From: Curvibacter sp. GWA2_63_95
GTDB taxonomy: Bacteria > Pseudomonadota > Gammaproteobacteria > Burkholderiales > Burkholderiaceae_C
Reading direction: 5' to 3'
Assembly: GCA_001795455.1 (NCBI GenBank)
Contig: MGPB01000011.1
Coordinates: forward strand, 60,869-124,868
Length of the DNA stretch: 64,000 nt
Shown here: one piece after another, positions 24,978 to 33,532 of the stretch
Layout of the letters: each line of letters starts with the position of its first letter
Position numbering within the stretch: the stretch's first letter is position 1
Made by a program: the position numbers and the translations under genes
The notes under the pieces: model-generated
Database searches by the model: none
Seen by the model: the letters and a program-made list of their open reading frames with translations, nothing else
Told to the model about the DNA's origin: nothing

Positions 24978-26173
24978 GGCTTGCCTCTCTGCTCAGACTT
25001 TTCGGAGCGTCCAGCCATTGAGGTGGGCTCCGAATCGATGCACACAATTTGATTGCGACCTTGGGCTTTGGCAGCGTACAACGCAACGTCTGCACGCAGT
25101 AGCGTTTTTTCTATCGTGTCCCCAATGCGGTGGGGGGTTGTGCCGATGGAGACTGTCATTTTCAGACAATCGTCTCCAACCGACATCGCTATGTCGGCCA
25201 CTTTGACGCGCACTCTTTCCAAGCACGTCTTGCCCACCGAAACATCGGTGTCTGTGAGCAACGCAACAAATTCTTCGCCGCCCCAGCGCGCTAGTGTGTC
25301 GTTGGCACGCAGGTTGTTTTGTACGACGGAAGAGAACACCTGCAAGGCACGATCTCCAACTTGATGTCCATATTTGTCGTTGACGCGTTTGAAGTGATCA
25401 ATATCGAACATGGCCACAAGCAATGGCGAGGATGTCCTCTGTGCACGCTGTACTTCTTCCCGCATTTTTTCCAGCATGAAGCGACGATTGGCCAGCCCTG
25501 TGAGTTCGTCGCGCGTGGCAATTTGTTGGATCTGGTCGAGAGCCAAGGCCAACTGGTTTTTTTGTTTGCGCATGTACGCGCCCATTTGCTGCAACCGCCA
25601 CGTTAAAAAAGTGGTCGCTGACAACACGATGAACAGCATGCAAACATAAGCGACGAAGATGCCAGCCGGTTCGTCAGTGGTCACGTAGTGCCACGTATAG
25701 ACAGCTGCAGCGCCAAACAGGGCCAAACCATATACCGCCACCAGCATCACCTGGCGCATGGATAAACCAAACATGCCAAACATCAATATCACTGACAGTA
25801 TGGGCAAGGCCACACCACGCCCATTGCCAGCGATCACAAAAGCGATGGCATTGCAGGCAATCGCGAAAAGCATCTGGAAAAATGCGAGAGAGGGGTCTTG
25901 CATCCGCAGAGAAAACCCGCTGCGGATCAGTACGTAGAACACCACCAATCCAGCGCTGCAGATGAGGGCCCATGTGTCTACATCACCCATGCCTTTGGTG
26001 CCGACGGTGCGCATGAAGTAGAGCACCCCCATACAGGCCAACATCAACATCGCCGCCAGCAAGAACTGGCTGGTGCGAATGCGCATAGATTTTTGCTCGC
26101 CAAGCAAATAGTCACCGACGCGGCGGAATCGTTGCTCGGAAATCAAAGCGCTTTTACACCCATGAAGATCCAT
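24974..26173 (-). CDS. Membrane-bound diguanylate cyclase (GGDEF)
   Basis: The enzyme joins two GTP into the second messenger cyclic di-GMP. The 399-residue protein has six or so hydrophobic helices in residues 35-192 as an unclassified sensor part, then a GGDEF domain from about 215 to 375 (RDELTGLANRRFML, FDIDHFKRVND, active-site GGEEF at 298-302). An intact product-inhibition I-site, R289-x-x-D292, lies five residues before the active site. The gene is probably active and feedback controlled. It is monocistronic between convergent and divergent neighbours. Confidence 0.95.
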   Translation of the reverse strand: MDLHGCKSALISEQRFRRVGDYLLGEQKSMRIRTSQFLLAAMLMLACMGVLYFMRTVGTKGMGDVDTWALICSAGLVVFYVLIRSGFSLRMQDPSLAFFQMLFAIACNAIAFVIAGNGRGVALPILSVILMFGMFGLSMRQVMLVAVYGLALFGAAAVYTWHYVTTDEPAGIFVAYVCMLFIVLSATTFLTWRLQQMGAYMRKQKNQLALALDQIQQIATRDELTGLANRRFMLEKMREEVQRAQRTSSPLLVAMFDIDHFKRVNDKYGHQVGDRALQVFSSVVQNNLRANDTLARWGGEEFVALLTDTDVSVGKTCLERVRVKVADIAMSVGDDCLKMTVSIGTTPHRIGDTIEKTLLRADVALYAAKAQGRNQIVCIDSEPTSMAGRSEKSEQRGKP

Positions 26174-26350
26174 AACGCTATCCGCACAAATTGAATATCG
26201 CCCCGGTCAAGTAGCTGTGATTGGACCCACTACTTTGGACAAGTGTATTCAATACCAGGTGCGCACGCCAATCGTTTGTCAATGCTGTGGCACACGCCCC
26301 TACACAACTCAGCTTGTAGTCCGCACCAGCCGCCGCATCAACACCGATGC

Positions 26351-26417
26351 ATAGCTACCAAATTCATAGCTGCTGTCGCAAGTGCAACAAGCGCCCCGTG
26401 CCAATTCGGCTTAAATC
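26351..26417 (-). repeat. Dispersed repeat, copy 5 (intergenic, reverse)
   Basis: The copy reads ATAGCTACCAAATTCATAGC then TGCTGTCGCAAGTGCAAC, GCGCC and CCAATTCGGCTTAAA on the plus strand, which is the reverse orientation of copies 1 and 9. It ends six bases before the start of the histidine phosphatase gene, so it lies in that gene's 5' leader. The rest of the 250-base gap (26174-26350) shows nothing I can name. Confidence 0.75.
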
Positions 26418-26423
26418 CTCCCC

Positions 26424-27092
26424 ATGGGAAATCTCTATTTGGTACGCCACGGGCAGGCTTCGTTTGGGGCCGCGGACTACGACAACCTGAGCGAGCTGGG
26501 CCATCGGCAGAGCGTGCGACTGGGGGAGTACTTTGCGGCCAAGGGGCTGCAGTTTGAGGCGGTCATCGTCGGCACGCTGCGCCGCCACGCGCAGACCTGG
26601 GCTGGCATTGCCCAGGGCGCCGGGCTGACGCAGCAGGCACTGGAATGGCCGGGCCTCAACGAATATGACAGTGCGGCGGTGATCCACGCCATTCACCCCG
26701 CCCCGCTGGAAAAGCCGGACACCCCCGAGATGTACCGCCACCACTTCCGCCTGCTGCGCGATGGCCTGACGCAGTGGATGAATGGGGTGGTGAGCCCGCA
26801 GGGCATGCCGAGTTACGATGCGTTTGTGGAGGGTGTGACCAGCGCGCTGGACCACGTACGCCGACAGCACACCGGCAATGTGCTGATCGTGAGCAGCGGC
26901 GGGCCCATCTCCACTGCCGTCGGCCATGTGCTGGGCACCACACCCGAGACGACGATTGAGCTGAACCTGCGCATCCGCAACAGCTCGGTCACGGAGCTGG
27001 CCTACACCCCCAAGCGCCACATGCTGGTGACCTACAACACCCTGCCGCATCTGGACGATGCACCGTACGCGGACTGGGTGACGTACTCCTAG
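26424..27092 (+). CDS. Histidine phosphatase family protein
   Basis: The 222-residue product is a phosphoglycerate-mutase-like phosphatase. The N-terminal LYLVRHGQASFG holds the RHG motif whose His is phosphorylated; a second active-site His appears in VLIVSSGGPISTAVGH-like region near residue 165. The family dephosphorylates small molecules or proteins and the substrate cannot be told from the sequence. It stands alone and is followed by a hairpin. Confidence 0.9.
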   Translation: MGNLYLVRHGQASFGAADYDNLSELGHRQSVRLGEYFAAKGLQFEAVIVGTLRRHAQTWAGIAQGAGLTQQALEWPGLNEYDSAAVIHAIHPAPLEKPDTPEMYRHHFRLLRDGLTQWMNGVVSPQGMPSYDAFVEGVTSALDHVRRQHTGNVLIVSSGGPISTAVGHVLGTTPETTIELNLRIRNSSVTELAYTPKRHMLVTYNTLPHLDDAPYADWVTYS

Positions 27093-27109
27093 CGGGCGAG
27101 GGCCTGGCC

Positions 27110-27127
27110 CCGTGCCGACTGGCACGG
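27110..27127 (+). terminator. Hairpin after the histidine phosphatase gene
   Basis: CCGTGCC, loop GACT, GGCACGG, followed by CTTGTGCTTTGTGG, which is only weakly U-rich. It lies 18 bases after the stop and probably acts as a terminator or processing site before the ammonium transporter. Confidence 0.5.
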
Positions 27128-27169
27128 CTTGTGCTTTGTGGCCTCTGTTGGACCGCACAGAGGAACACG

Positions 27170-28636
27170 ATGCACCGATTCGGAACGAAGTGGGTAGCCC
27201 CTTGCTTGGGGATTTGTATTCTGGCCTGGAGCTTGGCGGCCCCTGCGCAAACGGCGGCCAGTGGCGCGGTGGCCGATGCCCCGCCCGCTGCCACGACCTC
27301 CGCCCCTGCCGCGGCACCTGTCCCGGAGGCCCCTGCGGCCGCACCCGCCGAGGCGGCCGCCCCTGCCAGCGCACCCGCGGCGCCCCCCGCACTCACCAAA
27401 CCTGGGCTCGTGGCCCAAAGTAGCCTCAATACGGCCGACACCGCATGGATGATGACCAGCACCGCGCTGGTGCTGCTGATGACGCTGCCCGGCATTGCCC
27501 TGTTCTACGGTGGCATGGTGCGCAAGAAGAGTGTGATCAACACCATGGCCAGTGTGGTGGCGATTGCCGCCATGGTGAGCCTGCTGTGGTTTGCGGTGGG
27601 TTACTCGCTGGCTTTCACCCCTGGCAGCACCTGGCTGGGTGGCACCGAGCGATTCTGGTTCACAGGCCTCAACTACCTGAAAGAGGCCGGCCAGGTGGCG
27701 GTGAGCCATGTGGCACCCAATATCCCCGAGTCGGTCTACGCCATGTTCCAGCTCACGTTTGCCATCATCACGGGCGCACTTATTGTGGGCGCCTTTGTGG
27801 AACGCATGCGTTTCTCGGCCATGTTGTGGTTCATTGGCATGTGGTCCATCGTGGTTTATGCGCCCATTGCCCACTGGGTGTGGGAGCCCGGTGGCTGGCT
27901 GGTGCAAATGGGTGTGCTGGACTTTGCGGGCGGCTCGGTGGTGCACATCAATGCCGGCATGTCGGGCCTGGTGTGTGCCTACATGCTGGGTGCGCGCAAG
28001 GGGTATGGGCGCGAACCGTTTGAACCCTTCAACCTGGGCCTGACCATGGCGGGCGCAGGCTTGTTGTGGGTGGGTTGGTTTGGCTTCAATGCGGGTTCGG
28101 CCGTGGCCTCAGACGGGCGTGCGGGCCTGGCCATGGCGGTGACACACATTGCCGCCTCGGCCGGTGCCATGGCCTGGATGTTTGGCGAGTGGATCATGCG
28201 CGGGCGGCCTTCGTTGCTGGGCCTGTGCTCCGGTCTGGTGGCGGGCCTGGTGGCCATCACCCCCGCGGCGGGTTTTGTCACGCCGGGTTCTGCAGTCATT
28301 TTTGGTGGTGTGGCTGGCTTGGCCTGCTACTGGGGTGCCACCGGGCTCAAACGCATGCTCAATGCCGATGACTCGCTGGACGTGTTTGGCGTGCATGGCA
28401 TTGGCGGCATCGTGGGCTCGCTGATGACGGGCTACTTTGCCAGCAAAAACATTTCGGGCGTGAGTGGCAGTGTGGCCACCCAGGCGCTGGGCGTACTGGT
28501 GGTGCTGGTCTACAGCGGCGTCATGAGCTGGGTGCTGCTGTGGGTGACCCAAGTGATAGTGGGCCTGCGGGTGGACGAAAACTCCGAACTCACAGGCCTG
28601 GATGTGTCCCAGCACCGGGAGCACATGGGAACCTGA
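27170..28636 (+). CDS. amtB: Ammonium transporter (Amt family)
   Basis: Amt proteins conduct ammonium/ammonia across the inner membrane. The 488-residue precursor begins with a signal peptide ending SLAAPAQ, then an Ala/Pro-rich stretch of about 55 residues, then eleven transmembrane helices. Family marks are LMTLPGIALFYGGMVRKKSV, the pore His in IAHWVWEPGGWL and the second pore His in FGVHGIGGIVGSLMTG. The ATG at 27170 with AGAGGAA upstream is preferred to an earlier start. No glnK (PII) gene is adjacent, which is unusual; a 115-residue unknown gene follows instead. Confidence 0.95.
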   Translation: MHRFGTKWVAPCLGICILAWSLAAPAQTAASGAVADAPPAATTSAPAAAPVPEAPAAAPAEAAAPASAPAAPPALTKPGLVAQSSLNTADTAWMMTSTALVLLMTLPGIALFYGGMVRKKSVINTMASVVAIAAMVSLLWFAVGYSLAFTPGSTWLGGTERFWFTGLNYLKEAGQVAVSHVAPNIPESVYAMFQLTFAIITGALIVGAFVERMRFSAMLWFIGMWSIVVYAPIAHWVWEPGGWLVQMGVLDFAGGSVVHINAGMSGLVCAYMLGARKGYGREPFEPFNLGLTMAGAGLLWVGWFGFNAGSAVASDGRAGLAMAVTHIAASAGAMAWMFGEWIMRGRPSLLGLCSGLVAGLVAITPAAGFVTPGSAVIFGGVAGLACYWGATGLKRMLNADDSLDVFGVHGIGGIVGSLMTGYFASKNISGVSGSVATQALGVLVVLVYSGVMSWVLLWVTQVIVGLRVDENSELTGLDVSQHREHMGT

Positions 28637-28661
28637 ACGGTGAAACTCAAAGGAGTGTTGC

Positions 28662-29009
28662 ATGTTGAACAGTGAAAAACTGGCGATTGCCGCCCATTTG
28701 CACGTGCTGCTGCGCCGCAAGACCGGCCGCGTGACCGACACCGAATGGATGGCCAGCAACACCGAGTACGCCGCCGAGATCGTGCGGTTTGCCCGTGCCG
28801 CGGCCGAGGAGGATGGCCACACCGACCTGGCCGAATGGGCCGCCAAGCTGGAATTGGCCATGGTGCCGACCCATACCCCCCGCACCACACGCAACAGCCT
28901 GTTTGGGGTGATTGGTGGCGTGGCCAAACCAGCCATGCCCGGCGCCTCCGACTCGCTCATGGGTGCCAGCGAGCAGGACGCGCACCGCTACATCCGCGGC
29001 ATCCGCTAA
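28662..29009 (+). CDS. Conserved hypothetical protein downstream of amtB
   Basis: I do not recognise this 115-residue product. It is soluble, without signal peptide or membrane helix. The first 70 residues are helical and charged (HLHVLLRRKTGRVTDTEW, AEIVRFARAAAEEDGH), and the C terminus ends DAHRYIRGIR. It has a good RBS (AAAGGAG) 25 bases after amtB and is probably cotranscribed. Codon use fits the chromosome, which supports a real gene. Confidence 0.8.
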   Translation: MLNSEKLAIAAHLHVLLRRKTGRVTDTEWMASNTEYAAEIVRFARAAAEEDGHTDLAEWAAKLELAMVPTHTPRTTRNSLFGVIGGVAKPAMPGASDSLMGASEQDAHRYIRGIR

Positions 29010-29010
29010 A

Positions 29011-29029
29011 CGCCAACCCCGGGTTGGCG
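29011..29029 (+). terminator. Palindrome after the amtB transcript
   Basis: CGCCAACCC C GGGTTGGCG directly follows the stop of the 115-residue gene. It lacks a T-run, so it may be a weak terminator or an mRNA 3'-end stabiliser. Confidence 0.5.
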
Positions 29030-29057
29030 CATTGCGGGCGTGACGCACAATGCCGCC

Positions 29058-29453
29058 ATGCCCAAGACCCTGCACCTTGCCTTTGCCTGCGCAGTTGCCT
29101 GTGCCCTGACGGCGGCCCACGGCACGCCCACCCTGCGCTGCCAGCTCACCTACGCCGGCAGCACCCAAACCCTGGAAGCCACACCCGTGGCCAACCCCTA
29201 CCCCGCGGCGGCGGTGGACGTGGGCGGGCGCTTTCGCTTCAAGGCCGTGATGGTGGGAGACGGCACACAGCTGGACTACATCAAGCTCTACGCCTACCTG
29301 GACACCCGACGCCAACCCGTGCTGGTACAGCAGATCACGTACCTGCCTCCTTTTGCGGCGACGGCGTCCCTCACGGGCAAACAGTTTGTTTATGCCGGTG
29401 AGGTGGAGCGGGAACTGCAATACGAATGCAGCTTGCAGGGGGTGGCCCCATGA
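29058..29453 (+). CDS. Exported hypothetical protein
   Basis: The 131-residue product starts with a Sec signal peptide (MPKTLHLAFACAVACALTAAHG). The mature part has two Cys residues, at LRCQLTYAG and YECSLQGVAP, that could form a disulphide, and alternating beta-like segments. I do not know the family. The ATG at 29058 is chosen over an upstream GTG because it places the signal peptide correctly. Its stop overlaps the ATG of the capA-like gene (ATGATG), so the two are coupled and may act together in the periplasm. Confidence 0.78.
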   Translation: MPKTLHLAFACAVACALTAAHGTPTLRCQLTYAGSTQTLEATPVANPYPAAAVDVGGRFRFKAVMVGDGTQLDYIKLYAYLDTRRQPVLVQQITYLPPFAATASLTGKQFVYAGEVERELQYECSLQGVAP

Positions 29454-30436
29454 TGCGCGCGCTGCTACGGGTTTGCCACTGGGGGGTGGCTGGCTGGTTA
29501 TGTGTGACGACCGCGCTTGCCCAGCCCACGCCGGTGACGCTGGTGTTTGCCGGCGACATCGTGCTCGACGACGATGCAGGCCGCATGATGGAACGCGGGG
29601 GCGACCCGTTTGCAGGCTTTGCCACATTTTTCAAAAATGCCGACATTCGCCTCGGCAATCTGGAGTGTGTGGTGGCCACCACTGGATCGGCCGGGGACAA
29701 AAACTACACCTTCCGCGCCCACCCACGCGCACTGCCCGTGCTCCAGCGCCACTTCGATGCCATGGCGCTAGCCAACAACCACTCGGGCGACTACGGGCGC
29801 GAGGCCTTTGCCGAGATGCTGGGCCTAATGCGCCAGGCCAAACTGGACTACTTTGGTGGCGGCCACACCCTGCAGGAGGCACACACGCCGCTGATCCTCG
29901 AACGCAAGGGGCTACGTATTGCGCTGCTGGGCTACAACGAGTTCATGCCACGCAGCTTCGAGGCCGACTTTGATGCCCCCGGTTCCGCCTGGAGCGAGGA
30001 CGAGCAAGTGGTGGCCGACATACGCGCCGCACGCAGCGTGCACAAGGCAGACCTGGTGATCCCGGTGATGCACTGGGGCTGGGAAAACGAATCGGTGGCC
30101 AATGTCCGCCAGCGCCAGCTGGCACGCCGGATGGTGGATGCAGGGGCAGATGCCGTGATTGGCGGCCACCCGCATGTGACGCAAGACATGGAGCACTACC
30201 GGGGCAAACCGATTGTCTACAGCGTGGGCAATTTTGTGATGAAGGAAACCGACAACGCCAACCAGCGTGTGGGCTGGGTGCTGCGCCTGCGCCTGGACGC
30301 GGCGGGTGTGCAAGCCTTTGACACCCGCGTGGCCCGCATCGACCTGCAGGGCATTCCCACCCCCGACCCCAGCACCGCCAGCCCCTGCTGGCAGCGCGGA
30401 GATGCCGCGGTGCGGCAGTGCCGCAACCCGGACTAG
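29450..30436 (+). CDS. CapA family protein (PGA_cap metallophosphatase fold)
   Basis: The 328-residue precursor has a signal peptide ending TTALAQ and one domain of the CapA/PgsA family, known from poly-gamma-glutamate capsule synthesis, with a calcineurin-like metal site. Conserved pieces are FAGDIVLDDD, GNLECVV, ANNHSGDYG, PVMHWGWEN, IGGHPHVTQDME and YSVGNFV. No capBC genes are nearby, so it is unlikely to make a capsule by itself; most orphan members have no known role. The start overlaps the preceding exported gene. Confidence 0.88.
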   Translation: MMRALLRVCHWGVAGWLCVTTALAQPTPVTLVFAGDIVLDDDAGRMMERGGDPFAGFATFFKNADIRLGNLECVVATTGSAGDKNYTFRAHPRALPVLQRHFDAMALANNHSGDYGREAFAEMLGLMRQAKLDYFGGGHTLQEAHTPLILERKGLRIALLGYNEFMPRSFEADFDAPGSAWSEDEQVVADIRAARSVHKADLVIPVMHWGWENESVANVRQRQLARRMVDAGADAVIGGHPHVTQDMEHYRGKPIVYSVGNFVMKETDNANQRVGWVLRLRLDAAGVQAFDTRVARIDLQGIPTPDPSTASPCWQRGDAAVRQCRNPD

Positions 30437-30439
30437 GAT

Positions 30440-30548
30440 TTCGCCCACAGCGGCGGAGCGTGGGGGCCACAACCCGCCGCCGGGCCGCCCCAAGGCGAGT
30501 TAGCCCCCTTGGGGGGCAGCGACCCGCACAGCGGTGGAGCGTGGGGGG
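30440..30548. repeat. GC-rich repeat between convergent genes, with hairpin
   Basis: The 109-base stretch holds a near-direct repeat: CCCACAGCGGCGGAGCGTGG (30445-30464) and CCGCACAGCGGTGGAGCGTGG-like (30524-30543). Between them is a stem CCCCAAGG (30488-30495) / CCTTGGGG (30507-30514). It fills the gap between two convergent genes exactly and probably acts as a two-way terminator. From general knowledge, similar strings recur between convergent genes in Comamonadaceae. Confidence 0.72.
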
Positions 30549-31379
30549 CTAGTTGCGCAGCGTGTCGGCCGGGAGCTGGTGAATCTCGGCCAGCGTTTGC
30601 GCCAGGGCGCGGCCTGCGGCGTCCAGCACGGCGCGGCCTTTGTCGGCCGTGGCGGCAGCCGCATTGCCCACGGCCCCGGCGGCGTTGTAGTCCTGCATCT
30701 GCCAGCCCAGCTTGGCGCTTTTGCCATTGCCCAAAATCGCAAATTTCTTCGCGCGGTCTTCAGAGGTGGACGCAAAGTTTTGTGCCTGCGCCATGGTCAC
30801 CTGCTCGGGCGCCAGGGCCAGCATCATGGAGGTTTCAATCTCACCTGCGTGGATACCAAAGCGGTGTTCGTGTGCGCTGAACAAGGCATTGACATCCTCA
30901 CCGGCCGGGCCGGCAAGCGGCAGGCCAAACCAGTTCACGCTGTAAACCAGCATGCCCAGCCGCGCACGCAGGTCACGCGCCACCACATCCAACAGGCCTA
31001 CCTGCCCGCCGTGGGAATTGAGCAGGACCAGTTTCTTGACGCCCGTGGCCGCCACGCTCTCGCCCAGCTCGGTCCACAGGCGAATCACCGTCTCGGCCTT
31101 GAACGTCAGGGTGCCCGCGAACTGCGCGTGCTCGGGGCTGAAGCCTACTGCTTGCGTGGGCAAAAACAGCGCGGGCAGGTCGACTGGAAGGTGCGGCACC
31201 GCAGCGGCCACCACCCCATCCACCAAGGCGGTGTCCACCCGCAGCGGCAGGTGTGGGCCATGTTGCTCGGTGGCGGCCACGGGCAACACGGCGATAGTGG
31301 AACTCAGCTGACCGTCGGCTTGCCGTTGCGCAAAGTCGCGCGTGCTCCAGTCGGCCCAGAAGCGGGAGGGGTTTTGCAT
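30549..31379 (-). CDS. Creatininase family amidohydrolase
   Basis: The family hydrolyses cyclic or linear amides with a two-metal centre; members include creatinine amidohydrolase and pterin or formamide hydrolases. The 276-residue protein has the metal-binding motifs TEQHGPHLPLRVD near residue 37, LLNSHGGQVGLLD near 116 and HAGEIETSMMLAL near 177. There is no signal peptide. It is not near other creatinine-catabolic genes, so the substrate is unknown. It is followed by the GC-rich repeat. Confidence 0.9.
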   Translation of the reverse strand: MQNPSRFWADWSTRDFAQRQADGQLSSTIAVLPVAATEQHGPHLPLRVDTALVDGVVAAAVPHLPVDLPALFLPTQAVGFSPEHAQFAGTLTFKAETVIRLWTELGESVAATGVKKLVLLNSHGGQVGLLDVVARDLRARLGMLVYSVNWFGLPLAGPAGEDVNALFSAHEHRFGIHAGEIETSMMLALAPEQVTMAQAQNFASTSEDRAKKFAILGNGKSAKLGWQMQDYNAAGAVGNAAAATADKGRAVLDAAGRALAQTLAEIHQLPADTLRN

Positions 31380-31398
31380 GCGCCTATCTTAGGCCACG

Positions 31399-33417
31399 CT
31401 AATGCGCCAGGGTTTCGGGCTCGGACTGGTCAAACGCGACCGCCGGAGCGCTGCGTGGCAGCACCATGCTGAAGGTGGCGCCCTGGCCGGGGTTGCTTGC
31501 CACATGCACGGTGCCCCCCAGCGACTTGGTCACCAGGTTGTAGACGATGTTGAGGCCCAGGCCGCTGCCGCCCTGGCCCAGCTTGGTGGTGAAGAAGGGG
31601 TCGAACACACGCGGCAAGTGCGCGGGGGGAATGCCCGCACCGTTGTCACGCACCAGCAGGCGCACGGTGCCCTCATTCGTCAGGGCAGCGCTGACCTGCA
31701 CCGTTCCGCGCTCCATCCCCTCGAAGGCGTGCAGCAGGGCGTTGTTGATCAGGTTGGTGAGCACCTGGCCCAATGGGCCGGGGTAGCTGTCCATGACGAT
31801 GCCGTCGGCAATGTCGCACTCCACCAGGTGGCTGGACTTGCGGATGGTGGGCCCCAGGGTGAGCAGAATTTCGCTGACCGTGGCCTGCAGGTCGAAGGTG
31901 CGGCGGTTCAGGCTGGTCTGGTCCACCGCCACCTGCTTGAAACTGGACACCAGCTCGGCGGCGTGTTGCAGGCCGCGCATCAGAATGCTGGCCCCCTGCC
32001 GGGTGTTGCCCACAAACTCCTCCAGGCGGCTGCGCGTGAGGCCCTGGGCCATGCTGTTACCAAAAGCGTTGGCGTGGTCCTGCAGGGTGCTGGCCACGGT
32101 CAGGCTGTTGCCGATGGGGGTGTTGAGTTCGTGCGCGATGCCGGCCACCAGCGAACCCAGGGCCGACATTTTTTCGGCCCGCACCAGCTCGCCTTGCGCC
32201 GCGGTGAGCTGGGCGAGCGTGCTGGACAGCTCCTGCGTGCGCTCCTGCACCCGGTGCTCCAGCGTGGCGTTGAGCTGCAGGATGTTTTCCTCGTAGCGGT
32301 GTTTGGCGGTGATGTCGTCAAAGGCCATGATGAGCACCCGCTCACCGCCCAGCACCACCATGCGGCCCGACAACTCGCACAGCATCTCGGCCCGCGTCAC
32401 GCCGTGCAGCATCCAGGCGCGGTAGCCCGTCAGCTCGCCGCGCTCGCGCAGGATGCGGTTGCCCTCCTCGCGCTGGGCCGCGTCTTTCCAGATGCCGGTG
32501 CGCGCACCGTTGGAGCCGATGGCCACGTCGCGCTCCAGGCCGAACACCCGCACCCAGGCGCTGTTCACGTCCATGGTCTGGGTGTCATGGCCCTCCACGC
32601 GCGATACCGACATGGACACCGGCGAGGCATCAAAAATGGCCTTGAACTTGGTCTGGCTAACGCGCAGCGCCTCCTCCGTGCGCTCACGCTCGGCCAGCTC
32701 CAGCTGCAGGGCCAGGGTCTTTTGCTCACGCTCGGTCATGAGCGCAGCCAGGTCGGTACGCATGGTGTCCAGCGCATGGGCCAGCTCGCCCATTTCGTCC
32801 TTGCGCTGGGACGACAGGGGCAGCGCCAGTTCGCCGCGCGCCAACCGCAGGGCGTCGCCGCGCAGTTCCAGCAGGGGTTTGAGCACACGGCGGTTGAACA
32901 GCGGCCAGATCACCAGAAAGGCCAGTGCCATCTGCAGCACCAGGGCCAGCGCAAAACGCAGCAGGTCCTGGCGCATCTCTCGCTCGATGCGCTGGGCCGT
33001 CATCTCCACCGTGAGCCGGCCGACACGGGTGCCGTTGTAGATGATGTCGCGCTGGTCGCTCAGCGTGGTGCCGGGCGGCAGGGCCTCGTTGTGTTTGCGC
33101 ACAAATACGTCCTGGAACTCGTCGGTCACGGTCACGCTCACCACATCGGGGTTGCGCATCACCGCGTCCACCAGCTCGCTGGCCACACCGCGGTCCAGGT
33201 TCCACACCGCCACCGCCATGCCGCGCGAGAGCACCTCGGCATACTGCCGCATGGGCGCCTCTACACGCAGGGCCACCTCGGTCTTGAGCTTGGCGGTGAC
33301 CTGAAAATAGGCCAAAAACAGCGCCGGCAACAGAATGCCCAGCGCCACCCCCAGCATCAGCGTCTGGCGCAAGGACAGGACGGGGAAACGCGCTGCAAAA
33401 CCGGCTGACTGGGGCAA
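31399..33417 (-). CDS. Sensor histidine kinase with HAMP and PAS domains (orphan)
   Basis: The 672-residue inner-membrane protein has a first helix near 18-40, a periplasmic sensor region of about 110 residues, a second helix near 152-175, HAMP (about 175-228), PAS (about 255-372), a coiled coil, HisKA with GIAHELNTPIGN (phospho-acceptor H429) and a HATPase domain (NLINNALLHAFEG, VRDNGAGIPPAH, GGSGLGLNIVYNL). The HELNTPIGN form with a long DHp helix is typical of a kinase group that lacks its own adjacent regulator. No response regulator is next to it. Its signal is unknown. Confidence 0.93.
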   Translation of the reverse strand: MPQSAGFAARFPVLSLRQTLMLGVALGILLPALFLAYFQVTAKLKTEVALRVEAPMRQYAEVLSRGMAVAVWNLDRGVASELVDAVMRNPDVVSVTVTDEFQDVFVRKHNEALPPGTTLSDQRDIIYNGTRVGRLTVEMTAQRIEREMRQDLLRFALALVLQMALAFLVIWPLFNRRVLKPLLELRGDALRLARGELALPLSSQRKDEMGELAHALDTMRTDLAALMTEREQKTLALQLELAERERTEEALRVSQTKFKAIFDASPVSMSVSRVEGHDTQTMDVNSAWVRVFGLERDVAIGSNGARTGIWKDAAQREEGNRILRERGELTGYRAWMLHGVTRAEMLCELSGRMVVLGGERVLIMAFDDITAKHRYEENILQLNATLEHRVQERTQELSSTLAQLTAAQGELVRAEKMSALGSLVAGIAHELNTPIGNSLTVASTLQDHANAFGNSMAQGLTRSRLEEFVGNTRQGASILMRGLQHAAELVSSFKQVAVDQTSLNRRTFDLQATVSEILLTLGPTIRKSSHLVECDIADGIVMDSYPGPLGQVLTNLINNALLHAFEGMERGTVQVSAALTNEGTVRLLVRDNGAGIPPAHLPRVFDPFFTTKLGQGGSGLGLNIVYNLVTKSLGGTVHVASNPGQGATFSMVLPRSAPAVAFDQSEPETLAH

Positions 33418-33532
33418 AACTGCTCACTCCCTGAAGGTGATGGCGATGGGGCTCTGGCGCAAAGTATCCATGCGCACCTTGGCCGTGGTCAAGCAAAAAG
33501 CATGCAGGGTACACGCCCTCTATGATGCGCGC

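Noticed and set aside
26174..26350. Promoter pair or small RNA between the diguanylate cyclase and phosphatase genes
   Set aside because: No convincing -35/-10 pair, terminator or stable fold could be made out by eye apart from the repeat copy.
31402..33408. Open frame of 668 codons opposite the histidine kinase gene
   Set aside because: Composition is that of an antisense shadow; the kinase on the minus strand has all its motifs.
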